Source: Spirosoma oryzicola (GTDB lineage Bacteria > Bacteroidota > Bacteroidia > Cytophagales > Spirosomataceae). From it: a DNA stretch of 64,000 bases. Below are positions 51,960-61,763 of the stretch, in pieces. Numbering within the stretch: the first letter of the stretch is position 1; the number at the start of each line of letters is the position of its first letter. The stretch is taken from the NCBI RefSeq assembly GCF_021233055.1, contig NZ_CP089538.1:1593501-1657500 (forward strand). The letters run 5' to 3'. Made by a program: the position numbers and the translations under genes. Under the pieces are notes generated by a model, which saw only the letters and a list, made by a program, of their open reading frames with translations, searched no databases and had not been told where the DNA came from.

Positions 51960-51967
51960 TATTTTTG
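51960..51967 (+). promoter_or_regulatory. -7 promoter element of the HD-domain gene
   Basis: TATTTTTG, with only 4 nt between it and ATG 51972, the same distance as at tgt. This points to a leaderless or near-leaderless mRNA. The -33 TTG is not obvious. Confidence 0.45.
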
Positions 51968-51971
51968 TTGA

Positions 51972-53225
51972 ATGTCAGTGGCAAACAAGAAAAAAATTCT
52001 CAACGATCCGGTATACGGATTCATTACGATTCCGAGCGATTTACTATTCGATCTGGTTGAGCACCCGTACTTTCAGCGATTACGGCGCATTAAGCAACTG
52101 GGCTTGTCGGAATACGTTTATCCGGGGGCTCTACATACGCGTTTTCATCATGCCTTAGGCGCTATGCACCTGATGGGGCAGGCGACGCATACGCTCCGGG
52201 GCAAGGGGCACTACCTGTCCGACGACGAGTGCGAGGCTGCTCAGATAGCCATTCTCCTTCACGACATTGGTCACGGGCCGTTTTCCCACGTTTTGGAGTG
52301 CTGTTTGCTTGATAATGTTCATCATGAGAAGATTTCATTATGGCTCATGCATGAGTTGAATCGGCAGTTTGACGGCCGGCTTAGCTTGGCGATCAGTATG
52401 TTTGAAGGAACCTACGAGCGACCATTCTTTCATCAGTTGATATCAAGCCAGCTGGACATGGATCGGATGGATTACCTCAACCGCGATGGCTATTATACCG
52501 GTGTGGCCGAGGGGGCTATTGGCGCCGAACGAATCATCAAGATGCTCGACCTGGTAGACGACCAGCTGGTTGTCGAGGCTAAAGGAATTCTAAGCGTCGA
52601 AAATTTTCTGAACGCCCGGCGGTTGATGTACTGGCAGGTCTATTTGCACAAAACGTCGATCTGTTGCGAATCAATGCTGGTGCAAATTCTACGACGAGCG
52701 CGGTTTCTGATTCGGCAGGGAGAGCCGGTGTTTGCTCCGTATACGTTCATGCTGTTTTTGCGGGAAAGCGTGTCGCTGGATGCTTTTTTGGCGAATCCGA
52801 TCTATCTGGACGCGTTTACCCAACTGGACGATTACGATGTCTGGGGGTGTATCAAGGAGTGGGCCTTGCACAACGACCCGGTCTTATCGGCGCTTTGCCG
52901 CATGCTCCTGGACCGGCGACTCTTCAAAATCATACTTTCTACGGAGCCGTTTGCCAATGAACTAGTCAACGAATTGACCGCTCAGTTACGGCAGCAGGGT
53001 TTGCCCGATGAAGAGCTATCGTATTTTCTGGTAGAAGGGCAGGCAACGAACGCGGCTTACTTACCTTCGGGTGATCGGATCAATATAAAACTTAAAAGCG
53101 GCAAGGTAATCGACATTGCTGATGCATCGGATTTGTCGAATGTTCGGGTGCTGACCAATATCGTACGTCGATATTATGTATGCTGGGCAAAAGGACTGCA
53201 ACTAGCCAACTGGGCAAGTAAATAA
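51972..53225 (+). CDS. HD-domain phosphohydrolase
   Basis: A 417-residue HD-superfamily protein of the dNTPase/YwfO-like group. Metal-binding residues: FHHALGAMHLM (His), LLHDIGHGPFSHVLE (HD), and a later DRMDYLNRDGYY (Asp). Length and the start DPVYGFITIPSDLLFDLVE fit the family. Probably hydrolyses nucleotides. In Bacteroidota it commonly precedes lpxD, as here. Confidence 0.9.
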   Translation: MSVANKKKILNDPVYGFITIPSDLLFDLVEHPYFQRLRRIKQLGLSEYVYPGALHTRFHHALGAMHLMGQATHTLRGKGHYLSDDECEAAQIAILLHDIGHGPFSHVLECCLLDNVHHEKISLWLMHELNRQFDGRLSLAISMFEGTYERPFFHQLISSQLDMDRMDYLNRDGYYTGVAEGAIGAERIIKMLDLVDDQLVVEAKGILSVENFLNARRLMYWQVYLHKTSICCESMLVQILRRARFLIRQGEPVFAPYTFMLFLRESVSLDAFLANPIYLDAFTQLDDYDVWGCIKEWALHNDPVLSALCRMLLDRRLFKIILSTEPFANELVNELTAQLRQQGLPDEELSYFLVEGQATNAAYLPSGDRINIKLKSGKVIDIADASDLSNVRVLTNIVRRYYVCWAKGLQLANWASK

Positions 53226-53413
53226 GTAAGCCCAGGACAAGCCGATGGATCATTCCCGCTTCTGATCGTCTTGTCAATTTACGTAATCTGCCAATTACTC
53301 AACCGTGCAACACTATTTCCGGCGATTTTATCCAAAAAGTGCAATTTGTTGCCTACCTTAGCGGCCAAAATAATCGGTACAAGCGATTGTTTTGCGATGG
53401 TTGTCATACGCAT

Positions 53414-54442
53414 ATGGAGTTTACAGTCAAGCAGATTGCCACGTTACTGGGAGGTGAGGTAGCCGGAAATGAAACACTGGCGATTCGTAAATTAGCTAAA
53501 ATAGAGGAAGGCCGACCGGGTGATATTTCGTTTTTGTCGAACCTTAAATATGAACCGCATCTCTACACAACACAGGCTACGGCGGTGATTGTTGATCGGT
53601 CATTTCAACCCCGGAAGCCGGTAGAAGCTGCGCTTATTTTTGTCGAAAATTCGTACACGGCCTTTACCCGCTTGCTGGAAGAATACCACAAGCTACGGAG
53701 CTATGCACGCGCTGGTGTGGAACAACCCGCTTTTCTGGGCGATGGAACGCAACTAGGCGAGCAAACCTACCGGGGCGCTTTTTCGTACATAGGCCGCAAC
53801 TGTCGCATCGGGAATAACGTGAAGATTTATCCGCATGCCTACATCGGCGATAACGTCCGCATTGGCGACAACACAATAATTCACACCGGAGTCCGTATTC
53901 TGGACAATTGTATTGTTGGTCAGTCGTGTGTCATCCATCCAAATGCTGTGATTGGTAGCGAAGGATTTGGGTTTGCTCCCCAGTCCGATGGAACCTATAA
54001 AACGATCCCGCAGCTCGGCAATGTCATCCTGGAAGACTTTGTAAACGTCGGTTCAAACACCACCATCGACTGTGCTACGATGGGATCGACCGTTATTCGG
54101 CAGGGGGCTAAACTCGACAACCTGATTCAGATCGGTCATAACGTCGAGATTGGTAAAAACACGGTGATTGCCGCGCAAACGGGTATTTCGGGCTCTACTA
54201 AAATTGGCGATAATTGTACGATTGCCGGTCAGGTAGGCTTTGCCGGTCATCTCAACATCGCCAACGGCACGAAAGTCGGCGCCCAGTCCGGTGTCGGAAA
54301 GAATGTGACGGAAGAAGGTACCGCTATCAATAGTTCACCCGCTTTTGGGTTAAAAGAAAGTATGCGTTCACTGGCTGTATTCCGGCGGTTGCCGGATTTG
54401 GACCGACGATTGAACGAGTTGGAAAAGAAAACAGAAAAATAG
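53414..54442 (+). CDS. lpxD: UDP-3-O-acylglucosamine N-acyltransferase
   Basis: A 342-residue lipid A enzyme. The N-terminal uridine-binding domain has IATLLGGEVAGNETLAI and GDISFLSNLKYEPHL. A left-handed beta-helix of hexapeptide repeats follows (IGRNCRIGNNVKIYPHAYIG, IGDNTIIHTGVRILDNC). The catalytic His lies in DNLIQIGHNVEIGKNTVI, and GQVGFAGHLNI follows. ATG 53414 (MEFTVKQIATLL) is the family start; the frame extends to 53339. Confidence 0.95.
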   Translation: MEFTVKQIATLLGGEVAGNETLAIRKLAKIEEGRPGDISFLSNLKYEPHLYTTQATAVIVDRSFQPRKPVEAALIFVENSYTAFTRLLEEYHKLRSYARAGVEQPAFLGDGTQLGEQTYRGAFSYIGRNCRIGNNVKIYPHAYIGDNVRIGDNTIIHTGVRILDNCIVGQSCVIHPNAVIGSEGFGFAPQSDGTYKTIPQLGNVILEDFVNVGSNTTIDCATMGSTVIRQGAKLDNLIQIGHNVEIGKNTVIAAQTGISGSTKIGDNCTIAGQVGFAGHLNIANGTKVGAQSGVGKNVTEEGTAINSSPAFGLKESMRSLAVFRRLPDLDRRLNELEKKTEK

Positions 54443-54513
54443 TTTACAGTTTATGGTTTCTTGATACGTCAATGACCGAAAACCGAAACCATTCTACTGA
54501 AAACTGAGAACGA

Positions 54514-55908
54514 ATGAATACCAAACAACAGACGATTCAGAAGGCCGTTTCGGTATCGGGTGTAGGCTTACACACGGGCGTTTCGGCTACGATGACATTC
54601 CTGCCCGCTCCAACCAATCATGGTTATAAATTTCAACGCGTTGACCTACCCGGCCAGCCGATCGTAGATGCGGATGTTGATAATGTCGTCGATCTTTCAC
54701 GCGGCACAACCATTGAACAGAGTGGGGCGCGGATTCATACGGTCGAGCATACACTGGCAGCACTGGTTGGTTTACAGTTGGATAACGTGCTGATTCAGTT
54801 GGATGGTCCCGAGCCTCCAATCATGGACGGTTCGTCGATTCAGTTTATCAACGCAATCCGGGAAGCTGGTATTGAAGAACAGAACGCTACTCGTAATTAT
54901 TTCGAAGTAAACGAATACGTTCATTACCGAAATTCCGAAAAAGATATTGAACTGGCTGCGCTCCCACTCAACGATTACCGCCTGACGGTTATGGTTGATT
55001 ACAACTCGCGGGTAATCAGTAGTCAGCACGCTTATCTGAACGATATCAGCCAGTTTCCGGAGCAAATCGCCAGTTCACGGACGTTTGTTTTTCTGCACGA
55101 GCTGGAAGCGTTGTATAAGCAAAACCTGATCAAAGGGGGCGACCTAACCAATGCGATTGTTATTGTCGACCGCGACGTGAACGACGGGGAGCTAGACTAT
55201 CTGGCCGATCTGTTGAACAAGCCGAAGGTAAGCGTCAACAAGAGAGAAGGGATTCTAAATAACCTGGAACTGCACCATCCCAATGAGATGGCGCGCCATA
55301 AACTGCTGGACGTTGTTGGTGATCTGGCGCTTATTGGTCGACCCATCAAAGCGCAGATTCTGGCGGCTCGTCCGGGCCACGCGGCCAACGTTGCTTTTGC
55401 CAAAAAGATAAAAAAGCTTATCCAGAAAAACGCGGCTAATCAGGTTCCTCAGTACGATCCGAAGCAGCCGCCTGTGATGGATATCAATCATATTTCGCAG
55501 TTGCTGCCGCACCGCTATCCGTTCCAGATGATCGACAAGATCATTGCGCTGGACGAAAACAGTGTGGTCGGTATCAAGAATGTGACAATGAATGAGCCGT
55601 TTTTCCCCGGCCATTTTCCCGGCAATCCGGTGATGCCCGGCGTCATGCAGCTTGAAGCGATGGCCCAAACGGGGGGTATTCTGGTACTTAGTACGGTGCC
55701 CGATCCCGAAAATTATTGGCCTTACCTGATCGGAATCGAGAATTGCCGCTTCCGGCGCAACGTTTTACCCGGTGACACCGTAATCTTTAGATGTGAGTTT
55801 ACGTCACCAATGAAGCGGGGAATCGTAAAAATGCAGGGCCGTGGCTACGTCAACGACAATCTGGTTTGTGAGGCCGATATGATCGCCAGTCTGGTAAAGA
55901 AAAAATAG
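54514..55908 (+). CDS. lpxC/fabZ: fused LpxC deacetylase / FabZ dehydratase
   Basis: A 464-residue bifunctional protein typical of Bacteroidota. Residues 1-300 are LpxC (UDP-3-O-acyl-GlcNAc deacetylase, the committed step of lipid A): GVGLHTGVSATMTF, zinc ligands in IHTVEHTLAALVG and HHPNEMARHKLLDVVGDLAL. Residues about 320-464 are FabZ (3-hydroxyacyl-ACP dehydratase): LLPHRYPFQMIDKI, FFPGHFPGNPVMPGVMQLEA (catalytic His and Glu). It couples fatty-acid and lipid A supply. 71 bp after lpxD. Confidence 0.97.
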   Translation: MNTKQQTIQKAVSVSGVGLHTGVSATMTFLPAPTNHGYKFQRVDLPGQPIVDADVDNVVDLSRGTTIEQSGARIHTVEHTLAALVGLQLDNVLIQLDGPEPPIMDGSSIQFINAIREAGIEEQNATRNYFEVNEYVHYRNSEKDIELAALPLNDYRLTVMVDYNSRVISSQHAYLNDISQFPEQIASSRTFVFLHELEALYKQNLIKGGDLTNAIVIVDRDVNDGELDYLADLLNKPKVSVNKREGILNNLELHHPNEMARHKLLDVVGDLALIGRPIKAQILAARPGHAANVAFAKKIKKLIQKNAANQVPQYDPKQPPVMDINHISQLLPHRYPFQMIDKIIALDENSVVGIKNVTMNEPFFPGHFPGNPVMPGVMQLEAMAQTGGILVLSTVPDPENYWPYLIGIENCRFRRNVLPGDTVIFRCEFTSPMKRGIVKMQGRGYVNDNLVCEADMIASLVKKK

Positions 55909-56017
55909 GTTACAGTTAAGGTTGTCTGCTCGTGCGTATCGGTTTGTATTCGGCTCAGATAGGGCGGTTAAACCTGATACGAATGGACTATGAACCAACA
56001 AGCTGAAAGCAAATAAA

Positions 56018-56812
56018 ATGATTCAACCATTAGCCTATATTCACCCCGAAGCGAAGATTGCGCAGAACGTGGTGATTGAACCGTTTGCCATTATTCACAA
56101 GGACGTTGAAATTGCTGAAGGAACGTGGATTGGCTCACACGCAGTTATTAACGAAGGGGCTCGCATCGGTCGCAACTGTAAAATTTACCCCGGCGCTGTT
56201 ATTTCGGCAACTCCGCAGGACTTAAAGTTTAATAACGAATACACCCGAACATTCATCGGCGACAACACGACCATTCGGGAGTACGCAACGATCAGCCGGG
56301 GTACGGAAGAGCATTGGAAAACCGAAATTGGCGCTAACTGCCTGGTGATGGCTTATGCCCATGTAGCGCATGACTGCCGGATCGGTAACCACTGCCTGAT
56401 TATCAACAACGTACAGATGGCGGGTCATGTCCACATGGGCGATTGGGCGATTGTCGGCGGTTCGAGTTCGGTGCATCAGTGGGTAAAAATCGGCGCTCAC
56501 GCTATGGTTTCGGGTGGATCGCTGGTCCGGAAAGACGTACCGCCGTTTACGAAAGCAGCCCGTGAGCCGCTATCCTACACAGGTATCAACTCAATTGGGC
56601 TTCGTCGTCGTGGATTTGAAAATGACAAGATCAATCAGATTCAGGAGATCTACCGGTACATTTACCTGCGCGGATTAAATAATGCCGAAGCGTTGACGCA
56701 GATCGAACTTGAGCTGACTCCGTCGGATGAGCGTGATGAAATTGTGAACTTTATTCGCAGTTCAGAACGGGGTATCATGAAAGGCCCATCCAGCAGCAGC
56801 GAGCGGGAGTAG
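56018..56812 (+). CDS. lpxA: acyl-ACP--UDP-N-acetylglucosamine O-acyltransferase
   Basis: A 264-residue first enzyme of lipid A synthesis. Hexapeptide beta-helix starting PLAYIHPEAKIAQNVVIEPF, with ATPQDLKFNNEYTRTFIGDN, the catalytic His in LVMAYAHVAHDCRIGNHCLI, and a helical C-terminus (LRRRGFENDKINQIQEIYRY). Follows lpxC/fabZ by 109 bp and ends at a terminator. Confidence 0.96.
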   Translation: MIQPLAYIHPEAKIAQNVVIEPFAIIHKDVEIAEGTWIGSHAVINEGARIGRNCKIYPGAVISATPQDLKFNNEYTRTFIGDNTTIREYATISRGTEEHWKTEIGANCLVMAYAHVAHDCRIGNHCLIINNVQMAGHVHMGDWAIVGGSSSVHQWVKIGAHAMVSGGSLVRKDVPPFTKAAREPLSYTGINSIGLRRRGFENDKINQIQEIYRYIYLRGLNNAEALTQIELELTPSDERDEIVNFIRSSERGIMKGPSSSSERE

Positions 56813-56855
56813 TCATACATCTAGGTAGGCTTTGTCCGGTTTCACATCAAAAAAT

Positions 56856-56887
56856 AATGGCCTGTGTCCCCACAGGCCATTTGGTTT
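56856..56887 (+). terminator. terminator after lpxA
   Basis: 11-bp stem AATGGCCTGTG/CACAGGCCATT (56856-56866, 56871-56881) with a 4-nt loop and a T-rich end. It divides the lpx genes from the ABC gene. Confidence 0.75.
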
Positions 56888-56941
56888 TATCAGCAGGCGA
56901 GTGGTCTGAGGGGACGCAGACGATGACGATTGTAATTTTCT

Positions 56942-57562
56942 ATGCTGACAATTAAAGCCGAGCAGTTAGGGAAAAAGTACCGGAAAGAGTGGATTTTTCG
57001 CCGGGTCGATCTAACGTTGACTGCCGGGACTAGCTACACGTTCGTAGGGCCAAACGGCAGCGGTAAATCGACGTTACTGCAACTGCTGACCGGGAACCTG
57101 CCAATCTCCGAAGGAAAGATAACGTACACCTTGAATGGCACGGTTCTCGAATCGGAGCGCTGGTTTCGGCAGGTGTCTATCGCAGCTCCTTATCTCGAAT
57201 TGGTTGAAGAGCTAACGCTCGACGAACTGCTCGTTTTCCACCAAACGTTCAAACCGTTTAAAGCGGGCCTTACGTCCGAGGCCGTAGCCGAGCGATTATT
57301 GCTCTCGCACGCCCGGCATAAGGAAATAAAGTTTTTTTCGTCGGGTATGAAGCAGCGCGTTAAACTTGGCCTGGCTTTTTTCTCCGATGCACCAGTTGTT
57401 ATTCTTGACGAACCGACCTCAAATCTCGACCGTCAGGGGGCGGCTTGGTACCACGAGCAGGTGCGTCAGCTTACGCCAGATCAACTGCTGCTTATTGGTT
57501 CTAACCAACCGGAAGAGTACGATTTCTGCCCCAACGTGCTGGATGTGATGCAATGGAAATAG
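56942..57562 (+). CDS. ABC transporter ATP-binding protein
   Basis: A 206-residue ATPase. Walker A GPNGSGKSTLLQLL, signature FFSSGMKQRVKLGLAF (SSGMKQR in place of the usual LSGGQ), Walker B APVVILDEPTSNLD, and a switch region near LLLIGSNQP. It has no membrane domain, and no permease gene is adjacent. The start is ATG 56942. It often follows lpxA in related genomes, but its transport substrate is not known. Confidence 0.9.
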   Translation: MLTIKAEQLGKKYRKEWIFRRVDLTLTAGTSYTFVGPNGSGKSTLLQLLTGNLPISEGKITYTLNGTVLESERWFRQVSIAAPYLELVEELTLDELLVFHQTFKPFKAGLTSEAVAERLLLSHARHKEIKFFSSGMKQRVKLGLAFFSDAPVVILDEPTSNLDRQGAAWYHEQVRQLTPDQLLLIGSNQPEEYDFCPNVLDVMQWK

Positions 57563-57571
57563 GTACCCGCA

Positions 57572-59158
57572 TCACCAACCTGTCACCCACTGTAACAGCC
57601 ACTCGGGTTTAAGAAATAAGGCAAGTACCGGTACGACCAACCCTAAGGCCAGCCAAACCGCCGGCTTTGCCAAGTTCCCTTCTGCGGTTGTAGCCGAATC
57701 GCCTGGGCGGAAGAAAAGTAGAAAAGGAATTTTCAGGTAATAGACCAGTGAAATCAGGGCGTTGAGCAACCCTAGGATAAAGAGCGCCAGCAGCCAGTTG
57801 TCGCCCGTGTGTTGGTAGGCATCGTAAAGAGCCGAAAAAGAAAGCAGTTTTGCCGTAAAACCAACGGTTGGCGGTAAGCCCGTCAGCGCAAGCATCACCA
57901 CGGTTAGACCAATCGATAGCAGCGGGTATTTCGACCCTAACCCCGCGAACTGGCTGATTGTTAAATCTGTACCGTTTGCGCGGGCGAGTAAGTCAATCAG
58001 GAAAAAAGCCGCCAGCGACATAAAAAGGTAGGTGCCTGCGTAAAAAAGAACGGCATCAAAACCGGCTTTGTTGAAAGCGACTACACCGACCAGCAGGAAA
58101 CCGGCGTGAGCAATGGTCGAATAAGCTAACAACCGTTTGGCGTCGGTCTGACGCAGTGCCGACAAGTTGCCAATCAGGATACCCGCCAGCGCCAGCACAG
58201 CCAGTGGGGTTTGCAGCGACGTTGTTGTAGCCCCTGTCAGCGCATCGGTCGTTGGTGGGTCAATGGGCAAGGCCGTTACCAGCCGCATCAGCACCAGTAC
58301 GGCTGCTGCTTTGGGGGCAACGGAAAAGAAAGCCGCTACAGGAACAGGTGCTGCTTCGTACGCATCGGGCGTCCAGACGTGAAATGGCACTCCGGCCAGC
58401 TTGAAAAACAGTCCAGCCAGGGTTAGTAAAACGGCGACCGAAGCAACAGCGGCATCTTGCCGGGCCAACTCGATGCCAAACGACTCGGCGGTGAGATCAA
58501 GGGTACCGGTCATGCCGTAGAGCAACGACATTCCGTAGAGCATAATGGCGGAGCTGACCGCGCCAAAAAGCAGGTATTTAATGCCGCCTTCCGACGCTTT
58601 TCGGTCCGTAGTAAGCGCAGTGAGCAGATAAGAGCAGATCGAAACCAGTTCAATGCTTAAATAAATGCTGAGCAGATTAACCGAAACGGTCATCAGAAAC
58701 AACCCTAACGTCATCGCTATCAGCAAGGAGTACCACTCTAACGGCAACTGCGGGGACTTCACTGTGTTGTCGAACCCCTCTAGTTTCTCTCTAGAAGGGA
58801 ATGCGGTAAACAAGTCATAAAGCAGCACAAGGATAGCAGCCAGGGCCGTTATCACCTGAAAATAGATCGCCTGATTGTCGACGAACAGGAGATGCATGAA
58901 CAGAAATCCCCGCGTGGGGGACACAACCGACCATAAAGCAGCTATCAGCAGTGAGGCAACGCTCAGAACGGCTAGCCACTGTCGTGTTCTGAAAGGGGAT
59001 GCTGACCGAATTAGGAATAATTCGGCTACTAACAGTCCGCAAAAAGCCAGAGACAACCAGGCCATCGGGCCAAAGCCGCCGAGGCTATTCAGAATGTCGG
59101 TAAGCTGTTCGGTAAGAGACAAAATAATGCAGTTTTCGGGCGATAGCCATGCGGACAC
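57572..59158 (-). CDS. nuoN: NADH-quinone oxidoreductase subunit N
   Basis: A 528-residue antiporter-like subunit of respiratory complex I with about 14 membrane helices. Visible: LLSIYLSIELVSICSYLLTA, GGIKYLLFGAVSSAIMLYGM, LAGVPFHVWTPDAYEAAP, RLLAYSTIAHAGFLLVGVV, and the discontinuous helix LPPTVGFTAKLLSFSALYD. A GTG start at 59158 is used; TTG 59119 or ATG 59065 are alternatives. Other nuo genes are not in the window. It ends 10 bp from the convergent ABC gene. Confidence 0.92.
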   Translation of the reverse strand: MSAWLSPENCIILSLTEQLTDILNSLGGFGPMAWLSLAFCGLLVAELFLIRSASPFRTRQWLAVLSVASLLIAALWSVVSPTRGFLFMHLLFVDNQAIYFQVITALAAILVLLYDLFTAFPSREKLEGFDNTVKSPQLPLEWYSLLIAMTLGLFLMTVSVNLLSIYLSIELVSICSYLLTALTTDRKASEGGIKYLLFGAVSSAIMLYGMSLLYGMTGTLDLTAESFGIELARQDAAVASVAVLLTLAGLFFKLAGVPFHVWTPDAYEAAPVPVAAFFSVAPKAAAVLVLMRLVTALPIDPPTTDALTGATTTSLQTPLAVLALAGILIGNLSALRQTDAKRLLAYSTIAHAGFLLVGVVAFNKAGFDAVLFYAGTYLFMSLAAFFLIDLLARANGTDLTISQFAGLGSKYPLLSIGLTVVMLALTGLPPTVGFTAKLLSFSALYDAYQHTGDNWLLALFILGLLNALISLVYYLKIPFLLFFRPGDSATTAEGNLAKPAVWLALGLVVPVLALFLKPEWLLQWVTGW

Positions 59159-59195
59159 CAGCTTGACACGGATAACCGCTGGCTATCAACTCAAC

Positions 59196-60008
59196 TTAAA
59201 TCATACCATCGCGGTGCGCTTGTTCTTCGTACCCACGCAGTTGAATGGGCGTTTGTTTCTTGCGAAGACGGATGTTCAGAAACTCAACCAAAAGCGAGAA
59301 CGCAATCGCAAAATAAAGATATCCCTTGGGTACAGTACCCACTTCCTGATTGAAAATAACAACTTCTGACAGGTGGGCGCCTTCGGCCACAAGCATAAAA
59401 CCAATCATGATCAGGAACGCCAGTCCCAACATCTGAATCGTTGGATGTTCATTGACGAATTTACCGACTGGTCCCGCAAAAAACATCATAATCAGGATGG
59501 AAAGCACAACGGCAATCATCATGATCGCAACATTCTGCGTCAGACCAATGGCCGTAAGAATCGAATCAATTGAGAAGACAATGTTGGTGATAGCAATCTG
59601 GGTCACTACACTCGAAACGCTTGTTTTGCCTTTCGTGCTGCCGCCTTCCTGTTCGTGGTCGCCACCTTCCAGTTTATGGTGAATTTCGGAAGTGGCTTTG
59701 TAAAGCAGAAACAGACCTCCCGCGAACAAAATCAGGCTTTGACCCGTGAACGCAGCCTTAAACCATCCGGCATCAACGTGGGTAAAGGGTTTGCTGAGCG
59801 AAATAACGAATGAAATGCCGAGCAACAGAATAAGCCGGAAAGCCATTGCCAGGATCAAACCGATGTTTCGGGCTTTGGCCTGGTCCTGCTGGGCCAGTTT
59901 GTTGGCGGCTATTGAAATGAAAATGATGTTATCAATCCCTAAGACAATTTCCAGAAAAGTCAGGGTTAATAAGCTAATAATCGATTCAGCAGTGAAGAGA
60001 TCGCTCAT
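59196..60008 (-). CDS. TerC-family integral membrane protein
   Basis: A 270-residue membrane protein with about seven helices. Visible: LLTLTFLEIVLGIDNIIFIS with conserved acidic residues, AITNIVFSIDSILTAIGLTQ, and LGLAFLIMIGFMLVAEGAHL. TerC proteins are linked to tellurite resistance and, in other work, to manganese export and membrane protein secretion. The ATG at 60008 is chosen over a TTG at 60017, which would lie in the promoter. 37 bp upstream of nuoN. Confidence 0.94.
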   Translation of the reverse strand: MSDLFTAESIISLLTLTFLEIVLGIDNIIFISIAANKLAQQDQAKARNIGLILAMAFRLILLLGISFVISLSKPFTHVDAGWFKAAFTGQSLILFAGGLFLLYKATSEIHHKLEGGDHEQEGGSTKGKTSVSSVVTQIAITNIVFSIDSILTAIGLTQNVAIMMIAVVLSILIMMFFAGPVGKFVNEHPTIQMLGLAFLIMIGFMLVAEGAHLSEVVIFNQEVGTVPKGYLYFAIAFSLLVEFLNIRLRKKQTPIQLRGYEEQAHRDGMI

Positions 60009-60014
60009 AGTTGA

Positions 60015-60022
60015 CAAAAGTA
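60015..60022 (-). promoter_or_regulatory. -7 promoter element of terC
   Basis: TACTTTTG on the minus strand, 6 nt before the terC ATG, fits TAnnTTTG and again implies a very short leader. Confidence 0.45.
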
Positions 60023-60134
60023 CAGCCCAAAACTACCGGCTCCAAGCCGGGTCTGCAACAACTTGTTCAAGAATGAACGCTAAAAACGGATAAAAGGTCA
60101 GGAAATTATGCTGATTGGCGACCAGGCGGGCTGT

Positions 60135-61676
60135 TTATTTGTATTGCAACTCAACAAGTAGCGGTACGACATTGCCCGTTGCGCCAGGCTTTACCTCGAA
60201 CGCAACCTGATCGTCGCGATACCGAATCTGCTCCTGCTTTACCAGCTGATCGCCGAGCACATCGGCCAACCGTTTGTCGAGCGGCCCTTTTTTCCGGTCG
60301 AGCGTTTTGATAAATCCGTCCATGTTCAGCGGTCGCTTGGCGAACAGAATCAGCAGGTAGTCGGCTTTGTTGCCTTTGTGTTTTTCCATCACAATCGAGC
60401 TTGTCTCCGACGGATACGCAATCGTTGTGTTCGGTCCCAGCAGGGGGCTGGTCAATTCGTCCGCTGGAAATAGCTTCTCGATTTCACCATCCTTTTGGGT
60501 AGTCAGCGCGTAGACGTACGCGTTTTCGGAGTTATTGAGATAAAACTTGAACCGCGTACCCGACTCATACGCTTTGAGCATCCGGTAAGGGCGAATGTCA
60601 CCGGGAGCCGACTCGTCCGAGACAACTTTCAGGTCGCGGGAAGCCTGACGGGTTACGTCCATTGCCATTCCGTTGTTTAGCTTAAGTTCTGCCGATCCGC
60701 GTCGCATTGGGTCGCCTGCACCCATTTCGGACCCCGTATTTCCTTTATTGGCGCTTGTCAGGACAACTGTTCCCGGACGATTGCCTGCTTCGGCCTCAGC
60801 TCCGTACACCTGGAAGGCGTTCAGGACGAATTTTCCAAAATACGTGTATGGGATCCAGCAGAACCCTTTTTCGCCCCAGCCGGTATTCCAGCTGTTGACG
60901 ATCCGAAAAGCCCCGCCGTATTGTTTATCGTCGTAGCCAATCACGCAAATGGCCTGGTTATACAGGGCGTCGTTTGTTTTTTCGTTCGGCGCTGGTTCCC
61001 AAACCGCGCGGGCTTCTTCAAACGAGAGCGGAGCGCCGATACCGGCTACGACCGGATTCCCTTCCGCCAGGGCTTTCTTCACCACCAGCACTTTCTGGGC
61101 CGCATCGGTCTGATCGGTAAACAATTGCTGAAAATCGCCAATGCGAAACTGGGTAGCCTCCTTGGTTGCAGCGGGTGGTATTGCTTGATTACAAAGGGGA
61201 TACGCTAGTGTCTTCAACCGAGGAACGCCGTCGGTTTTGAGTACATTGAGTGCTTCCTCGAGTGTACCACCGCCTTGACAGCTTGCGTCTTTGGGATCGC
61301 GGATTTTGTCGTAAACAAACGTTGGCGAGAAGCGTGTCTGATCGATTTGCGGCTTCTGGGTGATGTTTTTTTCTTTCCCCTCCATAATTGTGCGGAGGTA
61401 GTACGCCGTGGCGAACGCTACGGAGGTTTCCTGTTTTCCCTGATCCCCGACACTGGGGCAGTACTGCTCGTAAGACACCTGCGTGGGAAGGTTTTCGAAA
61501 CTGCGCGTAGCCAATGGTGCCTTCGTCATGACCGTCAGAGATCGACTTCGATTCAGCGTAAGGCCTCCCGCGTATTTCCGTACGGGCTTATCCTGCGCTT
61601 GAACCGATAAGATCACTGGCCCCGCCGTCAGGAATAGGGCAAGTCCGAAGCGTATGCAAACAATCGTTGGTTTCAT
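60135..61676 (-). CDS. papain-fold protein with altered catalytic residues plus DUF4384-like domain
   Basis: A 513-residue exported protein. Signal peptide FGLALFLTAGPVILSVQAQ. A C1-peptidase fold spans about 65-290: SVGDQGKQETSVAFATAYYL aligns with QG-x-CGSCWAF, so the nucleophile Cys becomes Ser85. YNQAICVIGYDD replaces the His with Gln241. IVNSWNTGWGEKGFCWIPY keeps the Asn261 motif. It should be a pseudoenzyme. The C-terminal region (about 350-513; RFKFYLNNSENAYVYALT) resembles DUF4384. It sits beside the TssO/TssK-like genes. Confidence 0.85.
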   Translation of the reverse strand: MKPTIVCIRFGLALFLTAGPVILSVQAQDKPVRKYAGGLTLNRSRSLTVMTKAPLATRSFENLPTQVSYEQYCPSVGDQGKQETSVAFATAYYLRTIMEGKEKNITQKPQIDQTRFSPTFVYDKIRDPKDASCQGGGTLEEALNVLKTDGVPRLKTLAYPLCNQAIPPAATKEATQFRIGDFQQLFTDQTDAAQKVLVVKKALAEGNPVVAGIGAPLSFEEARAVWEPAPNEKTNDALYNQAICVIGYDDKQYGGAFRIVNSWNTGWGEKGFCWIPYTYFGKFVLNAFQVYGAEAEAGNRPGTVVLTSANKGNTGSEMGAGDPMRRGSAELKLNNGMAMDVTRQASRDLKVVSDESAPGDIRPYRMLKAYESGTRFKFYLNNSENAYVYALTTQKDGEIEKLFPADELTSPLLGPNTTIAYPSETSSIVMEKHKGNKADYLLILFAKRPLNMDGFIKTLDRKKGPLDKRLADVLGDQLVKQEQIRYRDDQVAFEVKPGATGNVVPLLVELQYK

Positions 61677-61763
61677 GGTTGTAAGCGAATAAAATCCCGA
61701 GCGGCCACGTCGGGCTGATGAATACCGTATTGCCCGGACGTGGCCATCCGAACCGTTGATTGA

